DNA of 64,000 nucleotides from Halichondria panicea (taxonomy: Eukaryota; Porifera; Demospongiae; Suberitida; Halichondriidae). Below, piece after piece: positions 21,777 through 35,400 of this stretch. Each line of letters begins with the position of its first letter. Position 1 is the first letter of the stretch. The notes under the pieces are model-generated. The model saw only the letters and a program-made list of their open reading frames with translations. It had not been told where the DNA came from and searched no databases. Made by a program: the position numbers and the translations under genes. The DNA is taken from the NCBI RefSeq assembly GCF_963675165.1, contig NC_087382.1, positions 6,248,315 through 6,312,314 on the forward strand. The letters are read 5' to 3'.

Positions 21777-22298
21777 TTATAAATTGGTGTTCGGATTTTC
21801 TCCTTCATAAAATTTATGCAGAAGAGTTATTGCATCATCTTTAAGAACACCTTCATGAATAGTGGAGCTGCCTTTCTGCAATGTTTTGTTGTCATAAACA
21901 TTGAGCACTGAACCGCATCCACCAAACCGTTCATTTGAACATCCAAACACAATTCGAGAGATTCTGGCAATTCTCAAAGCATAGGCACACATGATACAAG
22001 GTTCGACAGTAACATATAAAGTTACATCTTTGCATATGTCGGACGATAAAAGTTTCAATTTTGAGCTGTATTCTAGCAGTTGGTCGATAGCAATCATTTC
22101 AGCATGTCGGGTGGAATTTCGTGTAGCATTCACCTCATTGCAGCCTTTTGCAATTATAGCTCCTTCATAAACTATCACGCAGCCAACTGGAACTTCCTTG
22201 TGTCTCAAGGCAAACTCTGCCATCTTCAGGGCTTCAGACATCCACTTCTTGTGATCACCAACATTGTTCTCCTTAGGGGCATGCGCAGAAGAAGCCAT
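21777..22298 (-). CDS. ADAT2: tRNA-specific adenosine deaminase 2 (ADAT2/TAD2)
   Basis: Intronless frame of 173 codons from the ATG at 22298. ADAT2 with ADAT3 converts A34 of tRNA anticodons to inosine. The sequence shows the cytidine/deoxycytidylate deaminase core: EVPVGCVIVYEGAIIAKGCN, TRHAEMIAIDQ (His65-Ala-Glu67; the zinc ligand and catalytic Glu), and VTVEPCIMCAYALR (Cys101 and Cys104, the other zinc ligands), then FGCSNERFGGCGSVLNVYD. Length and motif order are those of animal ADAT2, including ENPN near the C-terminus. The frame stays open upstream to an ATG at 22502, which would add 68 residues (with LCPRCTS). I prefer the shorter start because the family begins shortly before the KWM.EAL.MAE helix. 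Lack of introns may indicate a retro-copy. Confidence 0.93.
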   Translation of the reverse strand: MASSAHAPKENNVGDHKKWMSEALKMAEFALRHKEVPVGCVIVYEGAIIAKGCNEVNATRNSTRHAEMIAIDQLLEYSSKLKLLSSDICKDVTLYVTVEPCIMCAYALRIARISRIVFGCSNERFGGCGSVLNVYDNKTLQKGSSTIHEGVLKDDAITLLHKFYEGENPNTNL

Positions 22299-23430
22299 AA
22301 ATCGCAAACCCACGTGGAATAGAGAGGAGAGCCTGTTAAAAAGATCAATCCAGGTAAACTGTTTCTTCCCAATGGATGCTGACTTAGACATGGACGTACA
22401 TCGAGGACACAGTGTTTCTCCCAGAAGACAAGACGCAAGCAATGGTAAGCTGTTGTGTACTAGATCCTCCACATACTCTAGTCTAAGTGTGTTGGTGGTC
22501 ACGAGAGCAATGACCAGCGTTCAACACCCACGCATTAGTTGCTTTACATGCAGTATAGTACAGTTGAAGTAGTGTGGTCAAGTATATTGACCACCAGTTG
22601 TTGCCTGCTAAAGCTCCAGCAAGCTGGATGCTGTTTCTTGTGTTGTATGATATACAGAGCTAAAGTTAAAGTTAAGAGTGTCTTGTTAGAGTGTCTTGTT
22701 TGCAGAACTGCTTTGTTTGCAGAATTGCTATCAACTTGAGGTATGAGAACTGTTGTAATTGTCACTGTTTACAGTTTATGTTAATACTGAGCTGAAATCA
22801 AGCATAGAGAGAAGCTGTTTGTATCTAGGTGCTTCTCACTATTTATGCAACATGTTACTATGAAGTAAAAAGCAGTGCCATAACTTGCTGCAATGTCATA
22901 AATTGTTAACATTGTGCACGCACCATAATGATATCCTTAGAAATTAAAATTGGATGCAGCATGACGTTGTTATTAATTTTAGTTAACCTAGTATAATGTA
23001 AAAAATTGTGCAGTATGCAATGCATGACATAATGGCTTAAATACATTTTTATGTATACAGCAGTGGGTTGGGGTGCCACTTTAATCCAGTGGTGAGGTGT
23101 TTGAGGTGGTAACATTAGGAGGTCTTTGCACAGTGTGGGGCAGATGTTCCCAGCTGAGATTAACTCTGTGTGTTCTTGCATGTGGTTGCACTGTAAGAGT
23201 TATTGTTAGTTGAGAATGCACACAGAAGCCTAGCTGATGATGAGCGTCAATGTACTGGTGCATGTGCAGTACCTGCATGTATGCAGTGTTGCATGTATAT
23301 GCATTCTAATTATTATTGCAGTACGTTAGTAGAAAAACAGTTAGTAGAAAAACAGTGAACAGTCGATCGTCTTCTGTGTCAGTTGTCGCTATAACAAAGA
23401 CTTGTTTCATTTATGCAGTGACTGTGCACA
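22299..23430. other. Interval between ADAT2 (-) and the collagen start (+)
   Basis: Divergent genes face away from this interval, so it should hold both promoters. A plus-strand frame at about 22371-22443 (MDADLDMDVHRGHSVSPRRQ, ending at an AATG|GTAAGC donor) could be an upstream exon but overlaps the open N-terminal extension of ADAT2 on the other strand. I cannot tell which is used. The rest is AT-rich, with no recognised element. Confidence 0.4.
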
Positions 23431-26400
23431 ATGCCAGGAGTGAGGGAATCCCTGCTCATGATGGCCATTATGGCTTCAAGTTTGTGTCCAGCAATCGCAA
23501 GCATTCCAGTCACCAGTAAGTAAAAAGAAACGTATGAGGTATATATAAGTCCAATGTTCAGTCAATTTCTGTCTAAGTAACTCGACCATGCATGCACCCT
23601 TCCATTCACGACAAAACTTGATGTTCTATGCACGTATAAAGGTAATGTACGTGTACATGTATCAATTGGCCTGTTATAAGTGATACAAGCATGGCTTACT
23701 ATGATAGATTATGTTTTTGTGATGAATCATAACTGACCACGGAGCATATGGCGGTGTAATAAAATATCGTTGGCTGTGAAGTGGGTGCTTGTTGATTGGC
23801 TTCTAAGCATTCTCATCATAGAGGTTGAAAGAGATTACCTGTATGTGTTTGCTTGTGCTTCAAGAAGATAACATACTCTGCTGTTACTATAGTAACTGGT
23901 TGGGTGCGTACGGAATTTTTATAATAATTATGAGTAAAATTAATGACGTCGATCCTTACAAACGTAAATCCTTGTTTCTCATCCACAATAATTTTGCTGA
24001 AGCCTATCACTCCCTCCCCTCCCCTCGTAGTTGACTTGCTTGCTGAAGCGGGGCTACGTGATGGCAGTCTGTCTGAAGACGGAGCCTCCCTCTCCCCCGG
24101 CCCCAGTGGAGTCATGGACTCTTTCTCTCTAACCAGACCTCTCTCAGCCGCTACTGACAGCACTCGATGGCAGATACTGGGTGGAGACTCACAGAGCTCA
24201 CTCTCTCTCTTCACTGTGCTTGAGGCATCCGGCTACTCTGGGTCAGTGATCTCGATCGGTGATCAACTCGACGTCTCTTTGAGCACTGTTGTGAGGTAAG
24301 TAGCAATAATATTAGTATTGGAGAGTTTGATTGGTGGTATAAGTATATGTCCTAGCTGTATGTATGGTATTTGATAGCTGTGACAGATTTGGTTGAAATT
24401 CACCTCATTCAGAACGATACCAGACTGTCATCTTAACATTAAATGTCCCATTATAAATAATATTACTCCATTATGACCATTCAGTTTGTTGATTAAATTC
24501 TACTTTAGTTGTCACTTCCTCATAATTATTCCGAATGAGCGTTGATAATTATGCCAGACACACATACACAATTGCTTATCAATTGCAAAATTCATGTTTG
24601 CTTTGCGCCCACTCAGGTTTGGGCTGTCAGTGCAGAATCTTGTCATTCGTTTGCCAGGGATGGTGGAGCCAGTGGGTGTGGTCATCCCTGATTCACCCGG
24701 CTATCGCTCCATTGGTCTGCGACTGGACGGGCAGAGACTAACAGTGCTAGTAAACTGTGAGGTACTGGACAAGATCACTATTCCAGAGGAGCTCTCTAGT
24801 TTGGACGTCAATGGACAAACAGTTACCATATTCAATCAGCCTGTCTCTGTATGTTGATTTAATTATCTAATTGGGTGAGATGATGTCATTGCTGTTAATG
24901 ACTGCAGGTGAACCAGTTGCGTGTTTCCAACAGTCCCTATGTCGCTGTATCTGGATGTAGTGTGGTAGGTTGCAATCAGCTCCATTGTAACAAGCTAAAA
25001 ACTTTACATCATGGGGATTAATGTTTTTTGGGATATTGTATTTATAAGTCTCAATTACTAATGTCTCAATTATAATAGTGAAACTTAAAAACAGCAATAA
25101 ACTTTCTGTGTCACCTCTTTACTCTTAGCTCCCACCTGGTCCATCTGGACCTCCCGGACCACCTGGATCAATTGGCAACAGAGGCAGCAAAGGAGTACCC
25201 GGACTTGATGTGAGTATTGTCATAAAGTTCACTGTGGATATTGTATACAGTGCCTGTAGAAATTGTGGTGATACAGACGGTATAATTATTATAATTATAG
25301 ATCGGATAGTGTGTGTCTTCTAGTAGAGATGATACTGTGCCCATCTAATTATGTGAGATCTCTACTACGTAGCTGTAACTGATATGTTTTCTATACAGGG
25401 CTCTTCTGGTGAGACTGGTCAACCTGGCCCTCCCGGAGATAACGTCACTGTAGTGGTGAGTACAGTGTAGGATATTCAATAGAGTGTCGTGTTCTGAGTC
25501 CTCAAGTGTTTGAGTTAGCAGTCCACTAACTTGATGTTTTGTCTGTTTGTAGGGACCTCCTGGATTGCCTGGCCTGCCTGGCGTCCCCGGACTGAACGGT
25601 ACTCCTGGAGTTATTGTAAGTTCGATTTGGTACTTCTTAATTGATTTGTGGAGTCTGCCTAGATGTTCCATTGGTAGCACTTAAAGTTGTAATAAGTGGC
25701 ATGATTATATGATATAATTATTGTACATTTATACTAATAGCACCAGGTCCTATATGTAGGCCTACTTTTTCAAATGAACTGCCCTAGCCATTATTTCTGA
25801 TTGGCGTGGGGTGGAGCTAATTAATGTGAGTATTGCAGGGACCCTCCGGCAGGAAAGGACTTCCGGGAGATCCTGGAGACAAAGGAGACACTGTGAGTTT
25901 CTTACTAATACATAATTATTATAATTTTGTCTGTTAGCTAATGTGTACGTACTTACAAGATGTTTGTTCGTGCCCACCACTTCATTTGTTTCTAAATCTC
26001 ATCAACACAGGGTAACCCCGGTATGAATGGAACAGTGGGAGAGCCTGGAAGAAAGGGACTTCCTGGAATAAACGTACGTGTACCTACTTGTAACAGTACA
26101 TTATCATGCTTAAAGTGGGACATTTTTAGAGTAGGATCCGAATAAGTATTATTATGGTTAAAGTAATTATGTGTGTGCCGAGTACTTGATAACTTTTGAA
26201 AGTCCTCAACCTGTAAGTTACGTTACAGCACTCCTCCCCACTCCTTTACAGGGTGATACAGGCCCTCCTGGTGAGCCTGGTACAGCTGGTGCTCCTGGAG
26301 ACCTGGGACTCCCTGGCACTAATGTGAGCACAGGGGATGTACTGGAATTGTGTTTTGTGTCTCTATGTGCACATTATATATTCCATCAGTATTTACAAGA

Positions 26401-29400
26401 GCTGCTAGAGAATGGTTATATATGTATGCTTATGATTGGGCAGAGAACAGCTGACTTCAATTGTTGGTTACTATTTGTTATCACCTCACAGGGCACTGAT
26501 GGACCTCCTGGTGAGCCTGGATCAATAGGCCCCCCTGGGAGATCTGGAACTCCTGGGAAAATGGTAACTGGAGCTGCTATGAAATAACACAGCACGTCAT
26601 TTATATTGTGACTCTACAATCACTTTTTATTCATTATTAATAATTTTGTGAGTTTAATGTATCTGTATTGACAACACAGGGTGGGGATGGTATTCCTGGT
26701 TCCCCTGGTGATCCTGGAGAGCCCGGAGCAATCGGACCACAAGTATGGCACATCTTACCTTTAACTAACAATTAATTTTGCCACCAAAGTATTTGTAATT
26801 AACATTAGACGTACATGTACGTACAGTGTATTGATGAACTTTTCAAGATGTACAAAATGTATGCTAAAATTGAGGATATGCACTTCCATTGTAGGGCCCA
26901 GAGGGCCCCTCAGGCAGGAAAGGCCTGCCTGGGTCACCTGGATCACTAGGACCCATTGGACCACAGGTGGGGACCTACATACATGCACATGTATGATACT
27001 TGTAGCTGACTTTCCATTACTTGCACTTCGCACTTTAGTTACCAAAACATGGATCTATGAACTTATCTACATGACAGTACACACATTATTACACTACATC
27101 CTTTTTTAATTATTGGGTTGTTTTTTTTTTACTCAAACTCAAATCATACAATTTTATAAAAATCTAGGGAGAGCCTGGTTCCCCTGGTAACAACGGTACT
27201 GACGGTAATCCTGGACCACCGGGAGGAATTGGTGAGCCGGGACGCAAAGGACTGCCTGGAGATGAGGTACTTAATTAATTGTGTAGCTGTCTTAATTATT
27301 ACAGCACACTCCTACACTGTTCAAGCATATTTTATTCTGTAATGATTATACAAACGCTTAAAATTAACTATGACATACTTAATAGCCAGGCACACAAGGT
27401 CCCAAATGAACAGATTGGTTTCCCTGTGTGGTGCTCAGTATAATGTACAGTGTATGGACCACTTTATTGCTTGGTACATGTACAACTGGTATTATCTCAG
27501 CTCAATTAAAAGGGAACAGCATGGCTTATGTACAAAGTGATACATGACGTATTCATGTATCGGGGAGATGTGACCAACAGTTGCAGCAACAACCAACGAT
27601 GAAGTATCTTCCATCCCTTACACATTGTATTTGCTTATGATGCAGGGTACAGCTGGTGGACCTGGTAGTCCCGGAGACACTGGTCCAATGGGACCGCCCG
27701 GGAGGAAGGGAATACCTGGAAGAGATGTACGTAGTAATAGATAATAATAATAATGGCCTCTCTTCAACACTACATAATTATACATACAATTCTTCGAATA
27801 GGGTCTGCCTGGCTCACCTGGAGAGAATGGAGAAGCTGGAATGAAAGGATTTCCCGGAAACCCGGTAATCAATAGTTATACTAATGCGGCATGGTTCAGA
27901 TGAAGAAAGCATGCTGGTACGCTCATATTCAAGCTTTACTCTGGGCAATTGCTTTGTATGGATTTGTACAGTTTCCATGCACTGTAGGGTGTTAATTTTA
28001 TGATTAAGATTAATGTCTCATTATATACATGTACGTACTTCTATAGGGTGTGGATGGTCCCCAGGGTCCCCCAGGAACTAATGGTGATCCTGGCACTCCG
28101 GGACGGAAAGGAGGTCCAGTGAGTATTGTGATACAATTGACCATCTCCCTTTGATGATATTTGCTTTCGTCTCTCAATATCTAATTTTTGTGGGACAAAA
28201 GTATTTGTGGTTTTCGTGGTTGAAGCTCTGACCCTAAATATTTTACCTTTTACCCACGAATGAAGCAACCTTGCCTACTTTTAAGCATGCATGCAGCAAC
28301 CAATCCACAAAGTGACTTAATATTGCTCAACCGCATGCAGCAACCAATCCACAAAGTGACTTAATATTGCTCAACCACGAATGTTTTGCCCCCCCTGAAA
28401 ATTACCCGGTATACATAGTACATGTAGCCGTAGCTAGTGCAGGAATTTTAAGATTAAGCTTCTTAGTACAGTACTACTACAGCCTTAACAGACGCTGTGT
28501 TTTCATGCACACTGTATGAAACATCAGTTTTCTGACCCGATGTATAATTATGTGCTCTGTGCAGGGTGATCCGGGGCCCGTTGGTCCACTGGGATTGCCA
28601 GGTAGGGATGGATCACCAGGAAGAAACGGAACAGATGGAAGACAGGTACATGTAGATACAATGATAAGCATGGCGATAATCGTACGTAAATTGCATTTTA
28701 AGTCGTACGCAAGGCCAATAATAATTATTTATTTTGATCTGAACCAGTTATTGTTGCACTTGCTGACTCGTTGTTGTAAGTTACGTACCTTTTATGATTC
28801 TTCTTTGGTATACGTACATGTATATGTATATAGGGTGAGATAGGACTTCCTGGTTTGATGGGACTACCCGGTGTCAATGGCACCCCTGGAGCTAATGTGA
28901 GTTACGTTAAATGCCTTTCATAATCAGTAGCCCGGTAACTGTGCTAACTGTACTCAATATACATAGGTTTCTTACATATAATATTGTTCAAGCATCGCAA
29001 TGAGCACTGTTGTCACATGTCTACCCACTTAACGAACCGTGCAGGGTCCGCCAGGCCAGTTAGGACGTCCCGGCCGTAAGGGAATTCCTGGAAGTAATGG
29101 AGAACCTGGAATAAAGGTGTAGTACTTTAAACTTACCTAAAGTTGTAACTGATTACTCGTTGTGTGTGCTACGTATGTAATTTGGAATAATTATGAATCA
29201 AAATGTAGGGATTACCTGGTTTACCTGGACCACAAGGTATAAAAGGCCCACCTGGTAGGAAGGGATTTCCTGGATTAGACGTGAGTATATATAATACTGC
29301 ATTTATAAATCTCAGTGTCATATATACTGTATATTCCATCACCAGGGACAAAACGGTCTTCCTGGTCTACCTGGAGCTGACGGGTTTCCTGGATCCACTG

Positions 29401-32400
29401 GTCGACCTGGAAAGACGGTGTGTTGTTAGTGGATATATAATACTGCATTTAAATATTCTGATCTTGTGTTTTTTTCTAAGCACTCAAATCCTGTGTATAA
29501 CTATACAAGCATGACATTTCTGTTCATACATTTATGTAGGGAATTACGCACAACACATGTACGTTCATGGATATATAAATGATGTATGCACAATACTACT
29601 AGTTACATGAGCCTGCATGTTGTACGTGTTTCACACAATATTTTCCTCTCATCATACCAATGTATAGGGACTTCCCGGGCCTGTTGGACCTATGGGTCCA
29701 CCTGGTGAGTCCGGTCGCAAAGGATCTCCTGGTGACGATGTAAGTGGCTCGATTGTTGTACTGCTTTATAGTCTCACTTGTTCTATCGCATTACCATCCA
29801 TGCAGGGATTGCCTGGAACTCAAGGAGAGCCTGGAGTACCTGGAACACCAGGGTCAAAAGGATTGCCAGGATTGACGGTGAGTAAATTGGTATTTAATGA
29901 TTGTTTGTTCCGCTCATGTACACAGCTCTATGAATGTTTTGTGTTATTTAAGAAAGTAAGCAAAGAGAAAAGAGCCATGCTTGGCGGTACTAACACTCAA
30001 AGCGACGTTAGAAATACACAACAAGATGGCTAAGCTTCCATGGGTCCATGGGCGTGGTTCAGATACATTTTATCCAAGAAAAGCTTGCAACTCCAGTAAG
30101 GGACGTCGAATGGTCAACCCTTGGACCAAGGAAGCTCTTGAGCATCTGTAGGAGTCGACATGTTGCTCAACTATCTCTTTGATGGCTGCAAAATCTGGCA
30201 TAGTCTTGTTCTTTTTTGCAGTCTGCATCGTAGATTGAATTGTTGCTAGGGGGAGGTCCTTTTATAGTGCTGTGGTATAAGTCAGATATGCCACACCTAC
30301 TCGGAGGATATGCACTCCATATCTTCCTCTTAGGTGTGGTATATCCTATACTTAGCATGCATTTATTCATTTTGTATGTCGAATAATTTCCTGTACTGCA
30401 CAGGGTATTGCTGGTCCTCCTGGAACCAATGGTGACCCTGGAGTGCCTGGGATGTCTGGACGACCGGGGAAGATGGTGAGCACATGGCAGACTGTAATAC
30501 TCATTGAACACTATCAAAAGGCCTCTGAAATGCATGCTAAAAGTTATACCACTACTTTACTGTATTCCCCAATAGTTAGTACTTTAAGGTGACATGTTTT
30601 CGAGGGTATTAATTTCTGCTATTTCTGCGAATGAGAGTAAATCGCAAAAAATTTTACACATAATCAACGAGCAGAATTTATTAAAATGTGTTAAGACTCA
30701 AAACTCCTGCTATTCACTGTCAGCATTTGCATGATTCACTGTCAGCATTCGCATGATTCACTGTCAGCATTCGCATGCATGCATGTTGCTAACAATTCAT
30801 TCCTTGTACTTTCAATGAGATTCACAGGATACATGTTCTTGTTTTTTCCAATAGGGTATAGCTGGAGTGCCGGGTGAGAAGGGAGGAACTGGACGGAAAG
30901 GTGTTCCAGGACTGACAGTGAGTTAACCGTTTATTGGATTCCTATAGCTATATTTCAGGGAATGTTGCCATGGTTGTAGGGAGAGCCAGGCGCTCCAGGT
31001 GAAAGGGGGGAGCAAGGAGTGTCAGGAGACCCGGGAGAAGCAGGACCTGAGGTACGTATGTTAGTGTCATTCTACATATACATTCGAATTCAAATGTTAA
31101 GGCGAATGTACATGCATATACATACAACTACTTGCTGTGCATGTTACTGATGATTACGGGAAAAAAAACAAGTTATCATGTGTTAGCCGGAATGGTGCTT
31201 TTAACTTATAGGGGCCCGCCGGACCACCTGGTGAACAAGGTTCTACTGGTAGGAAGGGACCCCCCGGATTAACGGTAGGTACCCAGATGATACAGACAGC
31301 TAGTGGACGCCATCTTTGTTCCTCTGTAGGGTCCTGTTGGACCAGCTGGTCCCAGTGGAGATCCAGGGTTGTCTGGGGAACCTGGACTGCCTGGAGCAAA
31401 TGTATGACCATGCAGTCAGTTCATGCAGTATAGACTGTTTATGATGCATCGTGTATCTGCTGTTTTTAGTGTGTGTGTATGTGTGTATGTATTTACTTGC
31501 CTGACGTGGAATAGGTTGCGTGTACATGGCATTGTACTTATACAGTAATAAATATGTTTGCAATCGTGTCTCTCTACAGGGCACAGCTGGAGCTGATGGG
31601 TTGCCTGGACCACCAGGTAATGATGGGATACCAGGAGCTCAAGGGAGGCCTGGAAAAAATGTGAGTCATCTTAATTATCATTTTGTTAATTACTGATTTA
31701 GTCGTTTTCATCCTACATGTACGTAGTTAATTTTATGACTATAATTGTTTTAGTTGTTTGAAAAAGGATTTGTGTTTGTTGTTGTACGTGCAGGGTTTGA
31801 ATGGTCAGCCTGGACTGAATGGAACGTCAGGAGAAGCTGGAGAGCCTGGAAGTCGGGGCGTTCCCGGGAAACTAGTAAGGAAGTGTACTATATGATAACG
31901 ATTAATCGCATTAGCAGCTCTTTTTATATAAACTCTAACCTGCATCTGTAAAGCGTACTTCCTATATACCGTACACACGTATATATAGCAACAAGGGTTA
32001 ATTGGGCTTAGCGCAACCACAGCCACAGGGAGATTCAGGGTCCATTTGGGTATTTTTTCATCGCGCATTTATTGGTGTAAATAACAATCACATCTGAGCA
32101 GAAGATTATAGTCTTGTCTTGTTGCACAATATTTATGAATATGAATTTGTGTATCTAAGTGGCAGTACGCATATGTAAGATTTAATCAATGTTACACGTA
32201 TACGCACACAGGGCATGCCAGGACTGCCGGGTGAGAATGGAACTAATGGACCTTCAGGAGCACGTGGAACACCTGGGAAAATGGTGGGATATCTATAATG
32301 ACATACCTGCAGTGTAGTAGCACATTCACTCCAGCATGCATGTTACATGCAAGCATGCAATAATTATGGTTGGCATCTTTCATCTTTCTGAGCTTTATTA

Positions 32401-35400
32401 TTACAGGGCCTGGAAGGTCCAAAGGGCGAAATTGGACGAAGTGGTTTGACCGGAAGAACAGGAAAGCCAGTACGTTCATCAATGATAGAATAGCCCACTT
32501 TTAGCTATAAGTTATATACTATGGTTCTAGGGATTTATGGCAGTGAACCCACCAAGCACGAGGGTGAGGTAAGGTTTACGTTGCCATAAATCCCTAGCCA
32601 TGTCCATATTACTCTGTAAAAGCTTGCTGTTAACAGTTGATTCGTACAGGGGTTGAGAGGTTCACTTGGCGAGAAGGGAATGACAGGAGTGCAGGGTCCA
32701 GGTGGCGGTGATGGTCAGCCGGGGGTACCTGGTGAACCGGGCCTACCGGGGGAAGAGGGGAGGACTGGGAAACCAGTAAGAACTACTTACACAGCTTTAA
32801 TAACACCTTGCAACTTGCAATTTATACAACCTGTTTGCAATTCCAGATTCAGTTGCTTTTTGATACTGACACGTTACAAACAAAGCCATACACATACGTA
32901 CTCACTGTCGTCTATGAGTAACTCTGAACTTTATAGAATTCAGTCGATCAAACTATCCCATTCAGGGTCAAACTGGTCCCAGGGGAGGAAAGGGCGTGCC
33001 TGGTTTGAGAGGACAACCTGGAGGAATGGTGAGGACGACCTCAGGCATAATTACTCGTCACTGTACAGTGACTTCAATATAAATTGTTTGTCCACTTTTA
33101 CTGCATAACTTTCCACTGCGTATACGTTCGTCCTTTTAGGGAGAACCGGGGCTGAATGGTACAGACGGTGTGAGGGGTGAACCAGGGAGGTCTGGACTCC
33201 CTGGAAAGATGGTACAGCTCTCACATTATACTAATGTGCTCTAGCTTTGTTTGTGTTTACCATGTGTACTTGTTGTAGGGCCGTTCTGGTCTTGATGGCA
33301 ACCCAGGTGACTCTGGACGACCTGGAAGTCGTGGGCTCCCAGGGAAAACGGTGGGTGTTCATGAGTGCGTGTTAATGTCTGTTGAGTATATGTGGCCACT
33401 CAAACTGTCTCCTGATATATACTGTAAAGCTGTTTTTCTATCTTCTCTAGGGTCCGAATGGAGCTCCAGGAGAGACTGGTAGGGAAGGAAGAACCGGGAA
33501 ACCAGGACTGCCAGTGAGTGTGCATAGATACATGTATATGTGTGTGTGTCTTTGTATTCAATGGGTATAGACGATAATCCGTGAACGTATTATTATACAG
33601 CTATCATTTCATTCAACTATGGTTTAAATGTCCTGTGTATACACGTACAGGGTGCTCCTGGTATGAGTGGTGAAGAGGGCATGCCTGGCAGGGCAGGCTC
33701 AAGAGGAATACCTGGAAAAATGGTACACAACCTTGTACAGAAAATGCATACATTGTCTGTTTACAGTGTATAGGTGCTTTCTTTAGAATAGTAGCTCAGT
33801 TATCGTACATGGTGTATGCAATAATAATATTGTATTATTGTATATTAATTCTCATTGCAGGGTTTACCCGGAGATCAAGGCCCTGTTGGTCCACAGGTCA
33901 GTCGCATATGACTGCATGATTATGATTAAGTCGAGACCTCAGTAGTGTTACAATGCCTTAGGTATACAATATGTTGTACGTCTTTTGTTGGTAGAAGAAT
34001 TAACCCATGTGTACGTACGTATACTGCAGGGTATGATAGGCACTCAAGGCACACCAGGAGGTCCAGGGAGACCGGGGCAGAGAGGAATTCCTGGAAAAAT
34101 GGTGAGGTTCAACTATTGATCAGCCCAAAATGAATGATTCATAATGAAAACGCTTGACATGGCTGTATCCAAGCTAGTTTCAGGTTATTGGCTGTTCAAT
34201 GCAACCATAGTTAATTTAATAGTCAGAAACAACGTACCATGATTTATGAGTATAATAATGTTACATGTTTACAAGGAGAGCTAGTCAAAATTGGCTTTAT
34301 ATTATAATTATCCACAGGGTCCAATTGGTCCCGTTGGTCCCTCTGGCGAGCCAGGATCCACTGGTGACAAAGTAAGATGAAATAATTGTTGATAGTTGCC
34401 TATTATGACCTTTGTTGTTTTCCTCCACCTATAGGGAATGAAAGGCGATCTGGTGAGTCTATGCTGCAGTACAACCTATAGTTATGCATTATAATTCTAC
34501 TTGTAATACTAGAGAGATTATTCCGGGAATTCTTATGGCTTATGGCATAATAATTATACATTCATGCATGTATAATGTAGTTGAGCTATACATATTATCG
34601 GTGGCCTCACTAACAGTCAAGTTGTGTGTACATGTACCAACTATGTGCACAATAGAGTTCTAATTGATACACTGCACAGGGTGAGATTGGTAGAGCAGGA
34701 AGCAGAGGGATCCCTGGAAAAATGGGGCCAGCTGGCATTGATGGAACTCCCGGGGAACCAGGGGACAGGGGGGAGGATGGACAAGACGGACGCAATGGAG
34801 CACGAGGTATGTGTGTGTGTTATGTAGATCCAAGTGCATGTACACGTATGATATAAGTGAATCTTTGTCACAAGGTTCACTGCAATATACATGCATACTA
34901 TCTCGTCCTCTCATGCGCTGTATTTAACTTGTTCCGCACCAGCAATTACGTACACGCATGCATTTATTTACATCGTACAACTACGAGTGATGCAAGCTGC
35001 GCTGTACTGTGCTAATGCCTCTCGCCATTTTTTTGTTTCGCTCAAAAAGTATTAGGTATTAGAGTGTTAGAAGAGGTATGTATTGGACTAAGTTTGCTTT
35101 GTATATAATGTTGTTATTATTGTTGTTGAAAATGAACCAGCATGGCTAGCTCGAGAAAGTTTTTGCGGGCAGCCGATGCTATAAAAGAGTCTGAAGACTG
35201 CAACAGCCTTCACTGTGAGTAAAACTCGAGAAAGAAGCTTTAGTTTGCAAATCAACAAATCAAGAGAACGTGGCTAGAAGTTCGTCGCATTGCAACCGTT
35301 GAGCAGTTGCATCTAGAACAGACATAGTCAGCGTATCCCTCATGCGGCTACGCCTTGAGGCATAATAATTATCGAGGTTTGTTAATAGGTGATAATGGTG

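Larger units (their letters stand above)
25129..34806 (+). other. Collagen helix block I: 40 exons, nearly all multiples of 9 bp, split before Gly
   Basis: Exons: 25129-25209, 25399-25455, 25553-25615, 25839-25892, 26011-26073, 26252-26323, 26492-26563, 26680-26742, 26895-26966, 27168-27266, 27646-27726, 27802-27864, 28047-28118, 28565-28645, 28834-28896, 29045-29116, 29209-29280, 29346-29417, 29668-29739, 29806-29877, 30404-30475, 30855-30917, 30980-31051, 31212-31274, 31330-31401, 31580-31660, 31794-31874, 32212-32283, 32407-32469, 32650-32775, 32966-33028, 33140-33211, 33279-33350, 33451-33513, 33651-33722, 33861-33896, 34030-34101, 34318-34371, 34435-34452, 34680-34806. Lengths are mostly 63 or 72 bp (also 18, 36, 54, 81, 99, 126). 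After the first exon almost every one opens with a GGN glycine codon in phase 0. The last (127 bp) ends in phase 1. Exon 25399-25455 (57 bp) breaks the rule and carries the non-helical NVTVV (an N-glycosylation sequon). Many exons end in a helix imperfection such as GKM, GLT or GAN at the junction. Confidence 0.9.

Noticed and set aside
23316..23519. 67-codon frame as the collagen start
   Set aside because: The frame with [20 protein letters not shown] at 23431 gives a signal peptide and the correct phase at the GTAAGT donor.
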